From assembly GCF_900156305.1 (NCBI RefSeq), contig NZ_FTPL01000001.1, positions 558,001-622,000 on the forward strand: a stretch of 64,000 nt of DNA, read 5' to 3'. Made by a program: the position numbers and the translations under genes. The DNA is from Edaphobacillus lindanitolerans. GTDB taxonomy: Bacteria > Bacillota > Bacilli > Bacillales_A > Planococcaceae. The notes under the pieces are model-generated. The model was not told the origin of the DNA, searched no databases, and saw nothing but the letters and a program-made list of their open reading frames with translations. Below, piece after piece: positions 25,173 to 33,374 of this stretch (positions within the stretch are counted from its first letter, which is position 1; each line of letters starts with the position of its first letter).

Positions 25173-26531
25173 ATGAAGAAATTCAGTGCATCGACGTGGA
25201 CCTGGTTTCTGATCCCGTCGATCATCGGCGTCTTCCTGTTCATGGTGCCGATCAAATACGGCGGCGATTGGATCGTCCCGATCGCGGTGCTCGCCAACTG
25301 GCTGGCCGCAATCATCACGCCGGTCATCCTGTGGGTGGCAGTCGCGGTGCTCGGCATCGCTGCGCTCGGTTCGGTAATCATGCTGTTCGCACCGAAGAAA
25401 GCACCGGAAGAACGCAGCTTCCTGGAGAATCTGTTCGGAGTGACAGTGTTCTGGACGGTCGTCCGGGTACTCGGGGCAATCTTCGCAGTCTTGACCGCGC
25501 TCAAGCTCGGGCCGGAGGCCGTATGGAGCAAAAATACCGGCGGTCTGCTGCTCGATCCGGCAGACGGACTCGTCACATTCCTCTTCACGATTTTCATCTT
25601 CGCCGGCCTGCTTCTGCCGCTCCTCATGAACTTCGGCCTGCTCGAGTTCTTCGGGACGATGATGGTGAAGATCATGCGCCCGCTCTTCAAGCTGCCGGGG
25701 CGTTCATCCATTGACGCGCTCGCTTCATGGGTCGGTGACGGGACAATCGGCGTCCTCCTGACGGACAAGCAGTACCAGGAAGGGCACTATACGAAAAAAG
25801 AAGCATCGATCATTGCCACGACATTCTCCGTCGTCTCGATCACATTCTCCATCGTCATCATCGGAACGGTCGGTATGGAAAAATACTTCCTCCCGTTCTA
25901 CGGCACGGTCGTCCTGACCGGTCTGATCCTGGCGCTCATCATGCCCCGGATCTATCCGCTTTCGCGCAAGAAAGAGGAATACATAGACGGCCGCAAATTC
26001 ACAGGCGAAGAGGAACAGGTTCCTCCCGGCTACAATGCCGTCACCCACGGGCTGGAGAACGCATTGTCAACCGCGCAGAAAAACCGTCATCTCGGCCGGA
26101 CTTTCTCCGACGGGATGAAAAACGTCTTTGACATGTGGTTCGGCGTCATTCCGGTCGTCATGGCGTTCGGAACGATCGCCCTCATTCTCGCCGAGTATAC
26201 AAGTCTCTTCCAGATCATCGGCAAGCCGTTCGAGCCTTATCTGGCGCTTCTCCAAATTCCTGAAGCCGCCTCGGCAGCCCCGCTCATGATCATCGGATTC
26301 GCCGACATGTTCCTGCCGTCGATCCTTGCAGACGGTACGATCACATCGGAGGTCACACTCTTTACCGTGGCTGCCATTTCGGTCGTCCAGCTCATTTACA
26401 TGTCGGAGGTCGGCGGACTGATCCTCGGCACAAAGATCCCTGTGAACATCTTTGAGCTGTTCGTCATCTTCCTTCTTCGCACGCTCATCGCGCTGCCGAT
26501 CATCTCGGTCATCGCGCATCTGCTTTTCTGA
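25173..26531 (+). CDS. yjiH: YjiH family membrane protein with nucleoside-recognition (Gate) domains
   Basis: A 452-residue polytopic protein with about 10-11 hydrophobic helices. It resembles the YjiH family, which carries the Gate domain also found in nucleoside transporters and spore maturation proteins: LLPLLMNFGLLEFFGTMMVKIMRPL, SWVGDGTIGVLLTDKQYQEGHYTKKEA and the second half MIIGFADMFLPSILADG. The substrate is unknown. The ATG at 25173 is ten bases after GGGGG; an in-frame ATG at 25107 has no ribosome site. It is monocistronic, with a bidirectional terminator. Confidence 0.88.
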   Translation: MKKFSASTWTWFLIPSIIGVFLFMVPIKYGGDWIVPIAVLANWLAAIITPVILWVAVAVLGIAALGSVIMLFAPKKAPEERSFLENLFGVTVFWTVVRVLGAIFAVLTALKLGPEAVWSKNTGGLLLDPADGLVTFLFTIFIFAGLLLPLLMNFGLLEFFGTMMVKIMRPLFKLPGRSSIDALASWVGDGTIGVLLTDKQYQEGHYTKKEASIIATTFSVVSITFSIVIIGTVGMEKYFLPFYGTVVLTGLILALIMPRIYPLSRKKEEYIDGRKFTGEEEQVPPGYNAVTHGLENALSTAQKNRHLGRTFSDGMKNVFDMWFGVIPVVMAFGTIALILAEYTSLFQIIGKPFEPYLALLQIPEAASAAPLMIIGFADMFLPSILADGTITSEVTLFTVAAISVVQLIYMSEVGGLILGTKIPVNIFELFVIFLLRTLIALPIISVIAHLLF

Positions 26532-26534
26532 ATC

Positions 26535-26570
26535 AAAAAGCCGGCACCCTCATCGGGCTGCCGGCTTTTT
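26535..26570. terminator. Bidirectional terminator between yjiH and the GNAT gene
   Basis: A 12-bp perfect stem AAAAAGCCGGCA/TGCCGGCTTTTT (26535-26546 with 26559-26570), loop 12. Confidence 0.88.
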
Positions 26571-27451
26571 CATCTTTCCAATTTCCACGCGGTCAGACGG
26601 TGGACGGGGCGGAATCCCGCAGCCTCATACAGGCCGAGTGCGGCCTCATTGCCTCCTTCCACCGCCAGCCGGATGCTGGCGATCTTCTCATGGTCGAACA
26701 GTCCGGCAAGCCCCGTCCTGAGCAGCCGGGTGGCAACGCCCTGACGGCGGTGCTCCGGCGACACGGCAATGAATTCAATCGTGCCTTCCCCGTGCACGGG
26801 CACTGCCTCCACGTAGACGTATCCTTTGATCCCCCTCTGTTCATCCGGAATGACGAACAACCGGTTGCTGCCGTCCAGCCCGTCCAATAGTTCATCCGGG
26901 GAAAGATAAGTGCCCGGAAACTCCGTTTCATGCAATTCCCTGAATGCATTTTCGTATCGGCGGTCATAGAGGAAAGCCGGCTCGTCCACAGCCCGGAATC
27001 CTCTGCGTTCCGCCTGAAGCACGACATGCCGGCCGGTCCGGACAGCGCCGAGGCGTTCCGCAAATGCTGCGGCATCTGTGTTTTCTTCATTCAGAAAGAA
27101 CTCGAAACGGCCGGCCATTCCACTAACCGATTCGGCCGCCTCTTTCCAGAGACGTTCGGCAACCTCTTTGAACGGACGGCCCGGTGCGACGAACGGTCCC
27201 CACACTTCTGCGCTTTTTCTCTCTTCGTCAATATCCAGGCCGAGTGCTCCGATCGTGATGCCCCCTTCTTCCGCCACCCAGAATGACTTGTCAAACCCCA
27301 TATCCGAAAAGTCGTCTTCAAGCGTCTGCAGGATTTCTTCCCGATCTTCCCCGCAATAGCCGATATGGCTGGACGGCATGCGGTTGAGGCGCTCGAGAAA
27401 GTCTGCAACGGCCGCCGGCTTGCCGGCAGGCCGGATGTGATAAGCTCCCAT
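26570..27451 (-). CDS. Tandem-domain GNAT N-acetyltransferase
   Basis: A 293-residue protein. The C-terminal half (about 160-292) is a clear GNAT domain with the acetyl-CoA loop VSPEHRRQGVATRLLR and the closing LYEAAGFRPVHRLTAWKLE. The N-terminal half (about 1-150) has a similar strand-helix rhythm (WVAEEGGITIGALGLDIDE) but lacks a canonical acetyl-CoA loop, so it is probably a degenerate GNAT domain. The acceptor is unknown. The ATG at 27451 has AAAGGGGG upstream. It is transcribed alone toward the bidirectional terminator. Confidence 0.82.
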   Translation of the reverse strand: MGAYHIRPAGKPAAVADFLERLNRMPSSHIGYCGEDREEILQTLEDDFSDMGFDKSFWVAEEGGITIGALGLDIDEERKSAEVWGPFVAPGRPFKEVAERLWKEAAESVSGMAGRFEFFLNEENTDAAAFAERLGAVRTGRHVVLQAERRGFRAVDEPAFLYDRRYENAFRELHETEFPGTYLSPDELLDGLDGSNRLFVIPDEQRGIKGYVYVEAVPVHGEGTIEFIAVSPEHRRQGVATRLLRTGLAGLFDHEKIASIRLAVEGGNEAALGLYEAAGFRPVHRLTAWKLER

Positions 27452-27510
27452 GATGATCCCCCTTTCCTTTCATCATACAGAATTGAATGGCCGCTTTCAC
27501 CGGCAAATAT

Positions 27511-27542
27511 AAAACGCCGCCGGATACTGCCCGGCGGCGTTT
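27511..27542 (-). terminator. Terminator after tdh
   Basis: A 12-bp stem AAACGCCGCCGG/CCGGCGGCGTTT (27512-27523 with 27531-27542) followed on the minus strand by TTTTATATTTG. Confidence 0.8.
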
Positions 27543-27550
27543 GAAGGGTT

Positions 27551-28495
27551 TCACTTGCCAAGTTTGACTTTCAGTTTTTCGAGCATTTCGGCGGTCATCG
27601 AGTCGAGGTCGTACTTCGCCTCGAAGCCCCATTCTTCCTTCGCTGCCGTCGCGTCGATCGAGTCCGGCCAGCTGTCGGCAATCGCCTGGCGGACCGGGTC
27701 GACGGCGTAGTCCATCTTGAAGCCGGGAATGTGCTTTTGGATCGCCTCGGCCACCTGCGACGGTTCGAAGCTCATCGCGGTCACGTTGAACGAATTTCGG
27801 TGCTTGAGCTTCCCGGGGTCGGCTTCCATCAGGTCGACGATCGCCTGGAGGGCATCCGGCATATACATCATGTCCATATAGGTGCCTTCCGCGATAAAGG
27901 ACGTGTAGCGGCCTTCTTCAAGCGCCTTGTAGTAGATGTCGACGGCGTAGTCGGTTGTGCCGCCGCCCGGAGGCGTTACATACGAGATCAGGCCCGGGAA
28001 GCGGACGCCCCGCGTATCGACGCCGAATTTCGAGTAGTAATAGTCGCACAGCAGTTCGCCGGAAACCTTGTTCACGCCGTACATCGTGGTCGGACGCATG
28101 AGCGTATCCTGCGGCGTGTCGCGCTTCGGCGTTGTCGGTCCGAAAGCGCCGATCGAGCTCGGCGTGAAGAACTGGAGTCCGAGATCGCGGGCTGTTTCGA
28201 GCGCATTCACGAGGCCGCCCATGTTCAGGTTCCAGGCCAGGAGCGGTTTCTGCTCGGCTGTTGCGGACAGGAGCGCCGCCATGTGGATCAGCGTGTCTGC
28301 CCCGAACGACCTGGCGATTTCCTGCATGCGTTCCCCGTCGGTCACATCCAGCTGCCTGAACGGTCCGTCCTGACCGTCCGCCGGTTCGCGGACGTCCGTC
28401 GCCAGGACGTTGTTGGCGCCGTAAAGGTCCCTCAGTTTCCCGGTCAATTCCGAACCGATCTGGCCAAGTGCACCGGTCACCATGATCTTCTTCAT
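27551..28495 (-). CDS. tdh: SDR-type L-threonine 3-dehydrogenase
   Basis: A 314-residue extended short-chain dehydrogenase. The NAD-binding glycine motif is [11 protein letters not shown] near the N-terminus, and the catalytic pair appears as [11 protein letters not shown] (Tyr and Lys), preceded by [11 protein letters not shown]. The C-terminal part, [18 protein letters not shown], fits the epimerase-like threonine dehydrogenases that oxidise threonine to 2-amino-3-ketobutyrate. The partner enzyme Kbl is encoded at 29.9-31.1 kb, which strongly supports the function. The ATG at 28495 has AGGAG eight bases upstream. Confidence 0.88.
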   Translation of the reverse strand: MKKIMVTGALGQIGSELTGKLRDLYGANNVLATDVREPADGQDGPFRQLDVTDGERMQEIARSFGADTLIHMAALLSATAEQKPLLAWNLNMGGLVNALETARDLGLQFFTPSSIGAFGPTTPKRDTPQDTLMRPTTMYGVNKVSGELLCDYYYSKFGVDTRGVRFPGLISYVTPPGGGTTDYAVDIYYKALEEGRYTSFIAEGTYMDMMYMPDALQAIVDLMEADPGKLKHRNSFNVTAMSFEPSQVAEAIQKHIPGFKMDYAVDPVRQAIADSWPDSIDATAAKEEWGFEAKYDLDSMTAEMLEKLKVKLGK

Positions 28496-28644
28496 AGAAT
28501 CACTCCTCAAAAATCCATTTGTATTTTCAGGGCGTACATTATATTGCGATAAATCATTGAGAATACTCGCCTTTTATGTTCTCCATTATAGAATGTCGCC
28601 GCCAAAAGCACAACAACAGTTTCCTTTCACTGCTTGCCCGCCAT

Positions 28645-28653
28645 TGGTATAAT
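28645..28653 (+). promoter_or_regulatory. Extended -10 promoter
   Basis: TGGTATAAT (28645-28653) precedes the TTG start at 28677 by 23 bases; the -35 region is poor, as expected for extended -10 promoters. Confidence 0.55.
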
Positions 28654-28676
28654 AAAGAAAAAACAGAGGTGCCGTT

Positions 28677-29495
28677 TTGAATGCCGTTGTTCATTTTCTG
28701 ATCCTGCTGGTCGTCTTGTCGGCTGCCGCGTTCATCCTTTTCCTGCTCCGGGCGCCGTTCTGGCTGATCCTGCTCGTCATCGTGGCAGTGTATATGGCCG
28801 TGACGACGGTGCCGACGTTCCACACGGTCTACAAGTCGCAGAACCTGCGCGCGATCGACCGCTTCCTGCTCCGGAATTACCGCAAGCCGATCTTCAACTA
28901 TGCCTACAATATCGGGCATGGAACGGACGAGGAGATCCGGAATTCCCTGCGGACCATCATCGACAAGAGTTCGCGCGGAGATGCCCGGCATGTGTACAGT
29001 GCGCTGCTCGGCGTCCATTCAGGGGACGGCGATGAAGTCCTCGCCCACGCAGGCAAGATTAACCCCGGGCCGCTCCGGTCCTACTATTATGCCTACGGGA
29101 CCGCTTTGAACGGTGATCTTGACGAGGCCGGCCGCATTGCCGGGAAGATCACCGATGAATGGATGAAGCACACGATCTATGCAGTCATCGCAAAGAAGCA
29201 GGGAAACCCGGAAGAATTCCGGAAAGAGGCCAAATATGCCGAAGACGCATCTGTCGGCATCCAGCATTATCTGCTTCACCACAATTTCAGAAAGATGGCG
29301 GAAAGCTTCAATCTATCACAGGAGGGATCATCGATGATGCAACTTGTCGAGAACACTGCTGTTGAGCTGAAGGACGGACGCCGCGGACTGATCCTCGGCG
29401 TCCGGGACAATGAAGAGATCGTCCAATATGATGTGGAGCTCGGCGACGGCGAAATCATCACAGTCTTCGCGGAAGAAGTGCGCCGGCCGGTCTGA
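28677..29495 (+). CDS. Conserved-looking membrane-anchored protein of unknown function
   Basis: A 272-residue protein starting at TTG (28677) behind AGAGGTG; an ATG four bases later is out of frame and stops at once. Two hydrophobic helices occupy about residues 3-24 and 26-45, followed by a largely helical cytoplasmic region with TPR-like character (for example DARHVYSALLGVHSGDGDEV and SYYYAYGTALNGDLDEAGRI). The C-terminus (about 220-272) is a strand-rich tail with KDGRRGLILGVRDNEEIV. No family was recognised. It is divergent from tdh and has its own promoter and terminator. Confidence 0.75.
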   Translation: MNAVVHFLILLVVLSAAAFILFLLRAPFWLILLVIVAVYMAVTTVPTFHTVYKSQNLRAIDRFLLRNYRKPIFNYAYNIGHGTDEEIRNSLRTIIDKSSRGDARHVYSALLGVHSGDGDEVLAHAGKINPGPLRSYYYAYGTALNGDLDEAGRIAGKITDEWMKHTIYAVIAKKQGNPEEFRKEAKYAEDASVGIQHYLLHHNFRKMAESFNLSQEGSSMMQLVENTAVELKDGRRGLILGVRDNEEIVQYDVELGDGEIITVFAEEVRRPV

Positions 29496-29498
29496 ACC

Positions 29499-29528
29499 AA
29501 ATCCCCTGCGGAAGCGGGGGATTTTTTT
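29499..29528 (+). terminator. Terminator after the TTG-start membrane protein gene
   Basis: Stem AAATCCCC.GC / GC.GGGGATTT (29499-29509 with 29514-29524) with a GGAA loop, followed by a run of T. Confidence 0.75.
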
Positions 29529-29578
29529 GATCTGCGAAGTGACGGGTGCGGCATCCGGGCGGATTCCGGTGGAACGGC

Positions 29579-29613
29579 AAAAAGGGCATCCGGTTTCCCC
29601 GGATGCCCTTTTT
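29579..29613. terminator. Bidirectional terminator
   Basis: A 15-bp perfect stem AAAAAGGGCATCCGG/CCGGATGCCCTTTTT (29579-29593 with 29599-29613). It serves the minus-strand kbl unit, which ends at 29622. Confidence 0.88.
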
Positions 29614-29621
29614 CTCATCGT

Positions 29622-29915
29622 TCACTTATTCGGTCTTCTCAGCCATTGTTCCCCTTCCCGTTCAAACCGCTCGAGTTCTCCGCGGGCTTCAAGGTCCAGT
29701 TTGACGGCCGTGATATACCACGTGGTCTTGCCGTCAAAGTGGGAGATCCGCTTCGGTGCCCGCTCGGTCAGATCGGTGAATGAGATTTCCCCATTTGCGT
29801 CCACTTCTTCGAGGATCGCTTTGCGGATGGCTTCGTAACGTCGGGTGAGGATTTTTCCGGCGGTTTCCCCTTTCGGATGCAACAGCTGGATCTGTTCTTC
29901 GTCGCGTTTGCCCAT
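29622..29915 (-). CDS. Small winged-helix-like protein, possibly DUF6958
   Basis: A 97-residue protein. The pattern EEQIQLLHPKGE, TRRYEAIRKAILEEVD, FDGKTTWYITAVKLDLEARGE suggests a small winged-helix fold of the kind annotated as DUF6958. This name is from memory and uncertain. The ATG at 29915 follows GGAGG by seven bases and lies 11 bases after the kbl stop, so it is co-transcribed with kbl. It ends at a strong terminator. Whether it regulates threonine catabolism is unknown. Confidence 0.7.
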   Translation of the reverse strand: MGKRDEEQIQLLHPKGETAGKILTRRYEAIRKAILEEVDANGEISFTDLTERAPKRISHFDGKTTWYITAVKLDLEARGELERFEREGEQWLRRPNK

Positions 29916-29926
29916 CGTTTCCCTCC

Positions 29927-31117
29927 TCAGCTAATGACGCCGAGTTCCTTGCCGACCTTCTCGTAGATGGAGAGCGCCTGGTCAATCATGTCTTTCGTAT
30001 GGGCGGCCGTCGGCATGTTGCGGACGCGGCCCGTGCCCTGCGGAACCGTCGGGAAGACGATCGATTTCGCGTAGACGCCTTCTTCCATCAGGCGCTTCGA
30101 GAACTGCTGGGTGAGCTTTTCTTCTCCGATGATGCACGGGGTGATCGGCGTTTCGGAATGGCCGATGTCAAATCCGAGCTTCTTGAGCCCCTCTTTCAGG
30201 TAATTGCCGTTTTCCCACAGCTTGTCCACGAGTTCGCTCGATTCGAGGAGCTTGTCGACCGCCCCGATGACTGCCGCAACATCACCCGGCGTCATTGCGG
30301 TGGAGAAGAGGAACGGACGGGAACGGACTTTCAGCCAGTCGATGAGCTGTTGTTTCCCGGCGACATATCCTCCGACCACGCCGATTGCCTTGGACAGGGT
30401 GCCGATCTGGAAATCGATCTCCCGCTCAAGGCCGAAATGTTTGACGGTCCCTTTGCCCTCGCCCATGACGCCGGAGCCGTGTGCATCGTCGACGTAGGTG
30501 ATGAGGTCAAATTCCTTCGCAATCTGGACTGCGTCCGGCAGGTTGGCGACGTCGCCGTCCATCGAGAAAACACCGTCAGTGATGTACATGACTTTATTGA
30601 ACTGGCCGGACTCCGTCGCTTCCTTCGCTTTCTTGCGGAGGTCGTCCATGTCCTGGTGATTGACGCGGATGATCTTCGCGCGCGACAGGCGGCAGCCGTC
30701 GATGATGGAGGCATGGTTCAGTTCATCGGACAGGATCGCGTCGTTTTTGTCCATGACTCCGGAAATGGCCGCCATGTTGCAGTTGAAGCCGGACTGATAG
30801 GCAATCGCCGCCTCCGTCCCCTTGAACTCGGCGAGCTTCTCCTCGAGTTTTACATGGATGTCGAGCGTGCCGTTGATGGTCCGCACGGCCCCCGCGCCGA
30901 CGCCGTACTTGTCGATCGCGTCCTTCGCGAGTTTCTTCAGGTCCCCATCCGTAGCAAGGCCGAGGTAGTTGTTCGAACTCAGATTGATGAGCTGCTTGCC
31001 GCCGATCGTGATCGTCGGCCCGTTCGGACCTTCCACCGGGTCGATGACGTTATACAGCCCTGCATCTTTCAGCTCCTGCAGATGATCATTGAGAAATTGG
31101 TCAAGAATCTTTGCCAA
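29927..31117 (-). CDS. kbl: Glycine C-acetyltransferase (2-amino-3-ketobutyrate CoA ligase)
   Basis: A 396-residue alpha-oxoamine synthase. It shows [13 protein letters not shown] near the N-terminus, the cofactor region [28 protein letters not shown], and the PLP lysine in [14 protein letters not shown]. It cleaves 2-amino-3-ketobutyrate from Tdh with CoA to glycine and acetyl-CoA. The start is TTG at 31117, eight bases after AAAGGAAG; the longer open frame upstream has no family similarity. tdh is 1.4 kb away in its own unit, so the pathway is present but not a single operon. Confidence 0.93.
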   Translation of the reverse strand: MAKILDQFLNDHLQELKDAGLYNVIDPVEGPNGPTITIGGKQLINLSSNNYLGLATDGDLKKLAKDAIDKYGVGAGAVRTINGTLDIHVKLEEKLAEFKGTEAAIAYQSGFNCNMAAISGVMDKNDAILSDELNHASIIDGCRLSRAKIIRVNHQDMDDLRKKAKEATESGQFNKVMYITDGVFSMDGDVANLPDAVQIAKEFDLITYVDDAHGSGVMGEGKGTVKHFGLEREIDFQIGTLSKAIGVVGGYVAGKQQLIDWLKVRSRPFLFSTAMTPGDVAAVIGAVDKLLESSELVDKLWENGNYLKEGLKKLGFDIGHSETPITPCIIGEEKLTQQFSKRLMEEGVYAKSIVFPTVPQGTGRVRNMPTAAHTKDMIDQALSIYEKVGKELGVIS

Positions 31118-31191
31118 GGCAGATCTTCCTTTCAAAACGCATTGATGCCCCCATTTTAACATAGTGGAAGCCGGTGCACCTACGGCAGCGG

Positions 31192-31509
31192 TCATCCGAA
31201 CAGCTTGAGTCCGGCCGCACCGATGATGATCAGCGAGATGAAAAGCAGCCGCTTCCAGCCCGCCGGCTCATGGAAAAACAAAATCCCGACCAGTACGGCA
31301 CCCGCCGCGCCGAACCCTGTCCAGATGGCATAGGCCGTCCCCATCGGCAAGTCCCGCATTGCGAGCGACAGGAACAGGAACCCGAAGCTGAACACGAGCA
31401 CGACCGGAATGAGACGCCACCCTCTTTTATCCGCCAGGTACAGATTGATCATCATCATGCCGAAAATTTCCCCCAAGCTCGCAAGGAACAAGTAAAACCA
31501 GGCCATCAT
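31192..31509 (-). CDS. SMR family transporter subunit (YkkD/SugE-like)
   Basis: A 105-residue four-helix small multidrug resistance protein. The essential membrane glutamate is in [10 protein letters not shown] (helix 1), followed by the family block [19 protein letters not shown] in helix 3. Its ATG overlaps the TGA of the upstream SMR gene (ATGA), so the two are translated together and likely form a heteromeric exporter as YkkC/YkkD do. The substrate could be guanidinium or quaternary cations; no guanidine riboswitch is seen upstream, so this stays open. Confidence 0.9.
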   Translation of the reverse strand: MMAWFYLFLASLGEIFGMMMINLYLADKRGWRLIPVVLVFSFGFLFLSLAMRDLPMGTAYAIWTGFGAAGAVLVGILFFHEPAGWKRLLFISLIIIGAAGLKLFG

Positions 31510-31841
31510 TGACCGCCCCCTTCCCGCTTGCCCGGCTCATCGGTCAGTTTGATGCCCGCCACGCCGACCAGGATGAGCCCGATAAAGATGAGCTTCACCG
31601 GTGCAAACGGCTCGCCGAACACGAGAATATCGACGAGGACGATCGCAGCGGCCCCGGAGCCGGTGAACACCGCGTACACCGTCCCGGACGGCAGATGCTC
31701 ACACGCCTTGATGATGAAATAAAAACTGAGGATGATCGCGATGACCGTCCCCGTCCATTCGAGCACCGAATCGGAATGGGTCAGCCCGACCACCCAGAAC
31801 ACTTCAATGATTGCCGCAAACAACACATACAGCCACGCCAT
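31506..31841 (-). CDS. SMR family transporter subunit (YkkC/SugE-like)
   Basis: A 111-residue small multidrug resistance protein with four helices. The helix-1 glutamate is in FAAIIEVFWVVGL and the helix-3 block is LPSGTVYAVFTGSGAAAIV; a short polar tail follows. The ATG at 31841 has GGGAGG nine bases upstream, and a longer in-frame start at 31883 is rejected. It is first in a two-gene SMR unit with a four-base overlap to its partner. SMR pairs of this type insert in opposite orientations. Confidence 0.9.
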   Translation of the reverse strand: MAWLYVLFAAIIEVFWVVGLTHSDSVLEWTGTVIAIILSFYFIIKACEHLPSGTVYAVFTGSGAAAIVLVDILVFGEPFAPVKLIFIGLILVGVAGIKLTDEPGKREGGGQ

Positions 31842-31909
31842 GGCCCATCCCTCCCTGTAATCCGCCTTCCCCCACTTTATCAAATTCCGGTTGGAATGGA
31901 AGGCCGGGG

Positions 31910-32171
31910 CCGGGGCGGCGGTTCACCGGGTGGCGGTTCACCGGGTGGCCGGCGGATCGTGGAGAGAGCATCGGAGAATTCGCGGCCGACCGCGGCTCGT
32001 TCACGACCGATCCACCTGGCGCGCCGGATTCGCGGCCGATCGCAACTCTTTAGCGACCGATTTATCGGACGCTGTGAAATTCGCGGCCGGTCAGCGCTCG
32101 TTCACGACCGACCGGAGCTCTTTCGCGGCCGATCCACCTGAAGCGCCGGATTCGCAGCCGATCGCGACTAT
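31910..32171. repeat. Intergenic repeat region with GCGGCCGATC / CGACCGAT motifs
   Basis: The gene-free stretch 31842-32215 holds a 15-bp direct repeat (GGCGGTTCACCGGGT twice, about 31917-31946) and then eight CGRCCGRY-type motifs, one every 20-29 bases. A 40-bp segment at 32008-32047 (starting CCGATCCACCTG) is repeated with few changes at 32129-32169. The words GACCGATT recur at 36.88 kb. No ORF, riboswitch or promoter for the SMR pair was recognised here. Confidence 0.75.
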
Positions 32172-32201
32172 AAAAAAACTGCCCGGGGATCCCCCGGGCA
32201 G
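32172..32201 (-). terminator. Terminator after the tandem P-loop NTPase gene
   Basis: A 10-bp stem CTGCCCGGGG/CCCCGGGCAG (32179-32188 with 32192-32201) followed on the minus strand by TTTTTTT. Confidence 0.85.
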
Positions 32202-32215
32202 CCGCACACTTTCGA

Positions 32216-33292
32216 TCAAAGCTGGTCTTTCACACGCGCGACGTTCACCGCCCATTTTTCCGGGTCGATGGCGCTGTCCATGCGGGCGCGTACCGCATGG
32301 ACCGTTTCGGCGTAGGTGCCCATCCAGGCACGGGCATCCTGTATGTGACCGCGGTAGCGTTCCTCGGATTCTGCCGATTCCTTCTCGGCGGCGGCGTCCT
32401 CACGGCACATTCCGACCATGTCGATGATGCGGTCCCCTTCGCGTTCCGGGTTGTATACATGCGGTTCTGTCGCGTCGAACAGACAGAGAGACAGTTCCGG
32501 GATGACGAGAAGATCAATGCTGCCTGGATCAAGCGCACACCAGCCGTACAGGAGGTCGAATCCGCGGGCCTCCGCTTCCTTGCCGAGCATCCGCATGATC
32601 GTGGATTTCCCGGTTCCCGGATGAGCTTTGATCAGCAGCCTCCGGTCCAGGCCCTTCGTGACATTCGGGAAATGGTCACGCGCGCCGCCGGCCGTCAGCG
32701 TGCCGATGTACCGGTTGGAGACGGACGCCGGTTTATTCAATGAAATGTTGCCGAACAGTTCTTCCTTCAGGCTGCCGGCGAGCGCATCCGCCAATTCCCA
32801 CGACATGCGGCGCTGGTTTGCTTTCTCCATTTCGTCGTGGAGTTTCTTCGCTTTGTCCATGGAGGCGAGCATCTTCGCGAGTGCCTGTTCCCCTTTCTCC
32901 GCCGTCTCCCGGATGAAGCCGTTCTGGAGGCGGAGCCGGTCTTCGTCGTAACTGTCATAGAACGTCACAACGCGGTGCGGGCCGCCGATGTGGGCGGGTT
33001 CGAGCGCGACCGGCCGGGAAGCCTGGACAAACAGGAATCCGGGTTTCGGCACCCAGACGGCATCGACACCGTCAGGAGTGAGCGGATCATGGAACAGCTC
33101 GATATCATAGCCTGATTTAAGATAATGGACCCCGATCTCCCGCAGGAGGCCGGACAGGGCACCCGTCGGCGGCGCTTTCAGGAGGACGGCCTTCGAGGCC
33201 CTGCCGAGCAGTTCCGCATAATTGTGGACGATGCCGTTGCCCGTATATGCCGTACCCATGAATGAAGTGATTGTCCCGTTCAAGCGGATCAT
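32216..33292 (-). CDS. Tandem P-loop NTPase (PRK06851-like) with a degenerate first nucleotide site
   Basis: A 358-residue soluble protein made of two similar halves. The second half (about 195-330) has an intact Walker A in LLIKAHPGTGKSTIMRMLG. The first half shows the parallel segment VLLKAPPTGALSGLLREIG, where the GxxGxGKS/T residues are lost. The match continues: GYDIELFHDPLTPDGVDAVW in the first half against GFDLLYGWCALDPGSIDLL in the second. A Glu/Lys-rich helix joins them. The family is seen in Firmicutes without a settled function. The ATG at 33292 follows GAGGAAAGG. A TATACT box lies about 20 bases upstream of the start. It is a single-gene unit between terminators. Confidence 0.8.
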   Translation of the reverse strand: MIRLNGTITSFMGTAYTGNGIVHNYAELLGRASKAVLLKAPPTGALSGLLREIGVHYLKSGYDIELFHDPLTPDGVDAVWVPKPGFLFVQASRPVALEPAHIGGPHRVVTFYDSYDEDRLRLQNGFIRETAEKGEQALAKMLASMDKAKKLHDEMEKANQRRMSWELADALAGSLKEELFGNISLNKPASVSNRYIGTLTAGGARDHFPNVTKGLDRRLLIKAHPGTGKSTIMRMLGKEAEARGFDLLYGWCALDPGSIDLLVIPELSLCLFDATEPHVYNPEREGDRIIDMVGMCREDAAAEKESAESEERYRGHIQDARAWMGTYAETVHAVRARMDSAIDPEKWAVNVARVKDQL

Positions 33293-33331
33293 CCTTTCCT
33301 CTTTGACGGGACAGTATATGCGGATGAAGGG

Positions 33332-33367
33332 AAAAAAAGTACGGCCCGCCGGATCGGCAGGCCGTAC
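33332..33367 (-). terminator. Terminator after the YczE-like gene
   Basis: A long stem GTACGGCCCGCCG/CGGCAGGCCGTAC (33339-33351 with 33355-33367, one mismatch) followed on the minus strand by TTTTTTT. Confidence 0.85.
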
Positions 33368-33374
33368 GCAATGT

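Noticed and set aside
31842-32215. Guanidine-I (ykkC) riboswitch upstream of the SMR pair
   Set aside because: The region before the first SMR gene contains only repeats; the conserved riboswitch sequences were not found.
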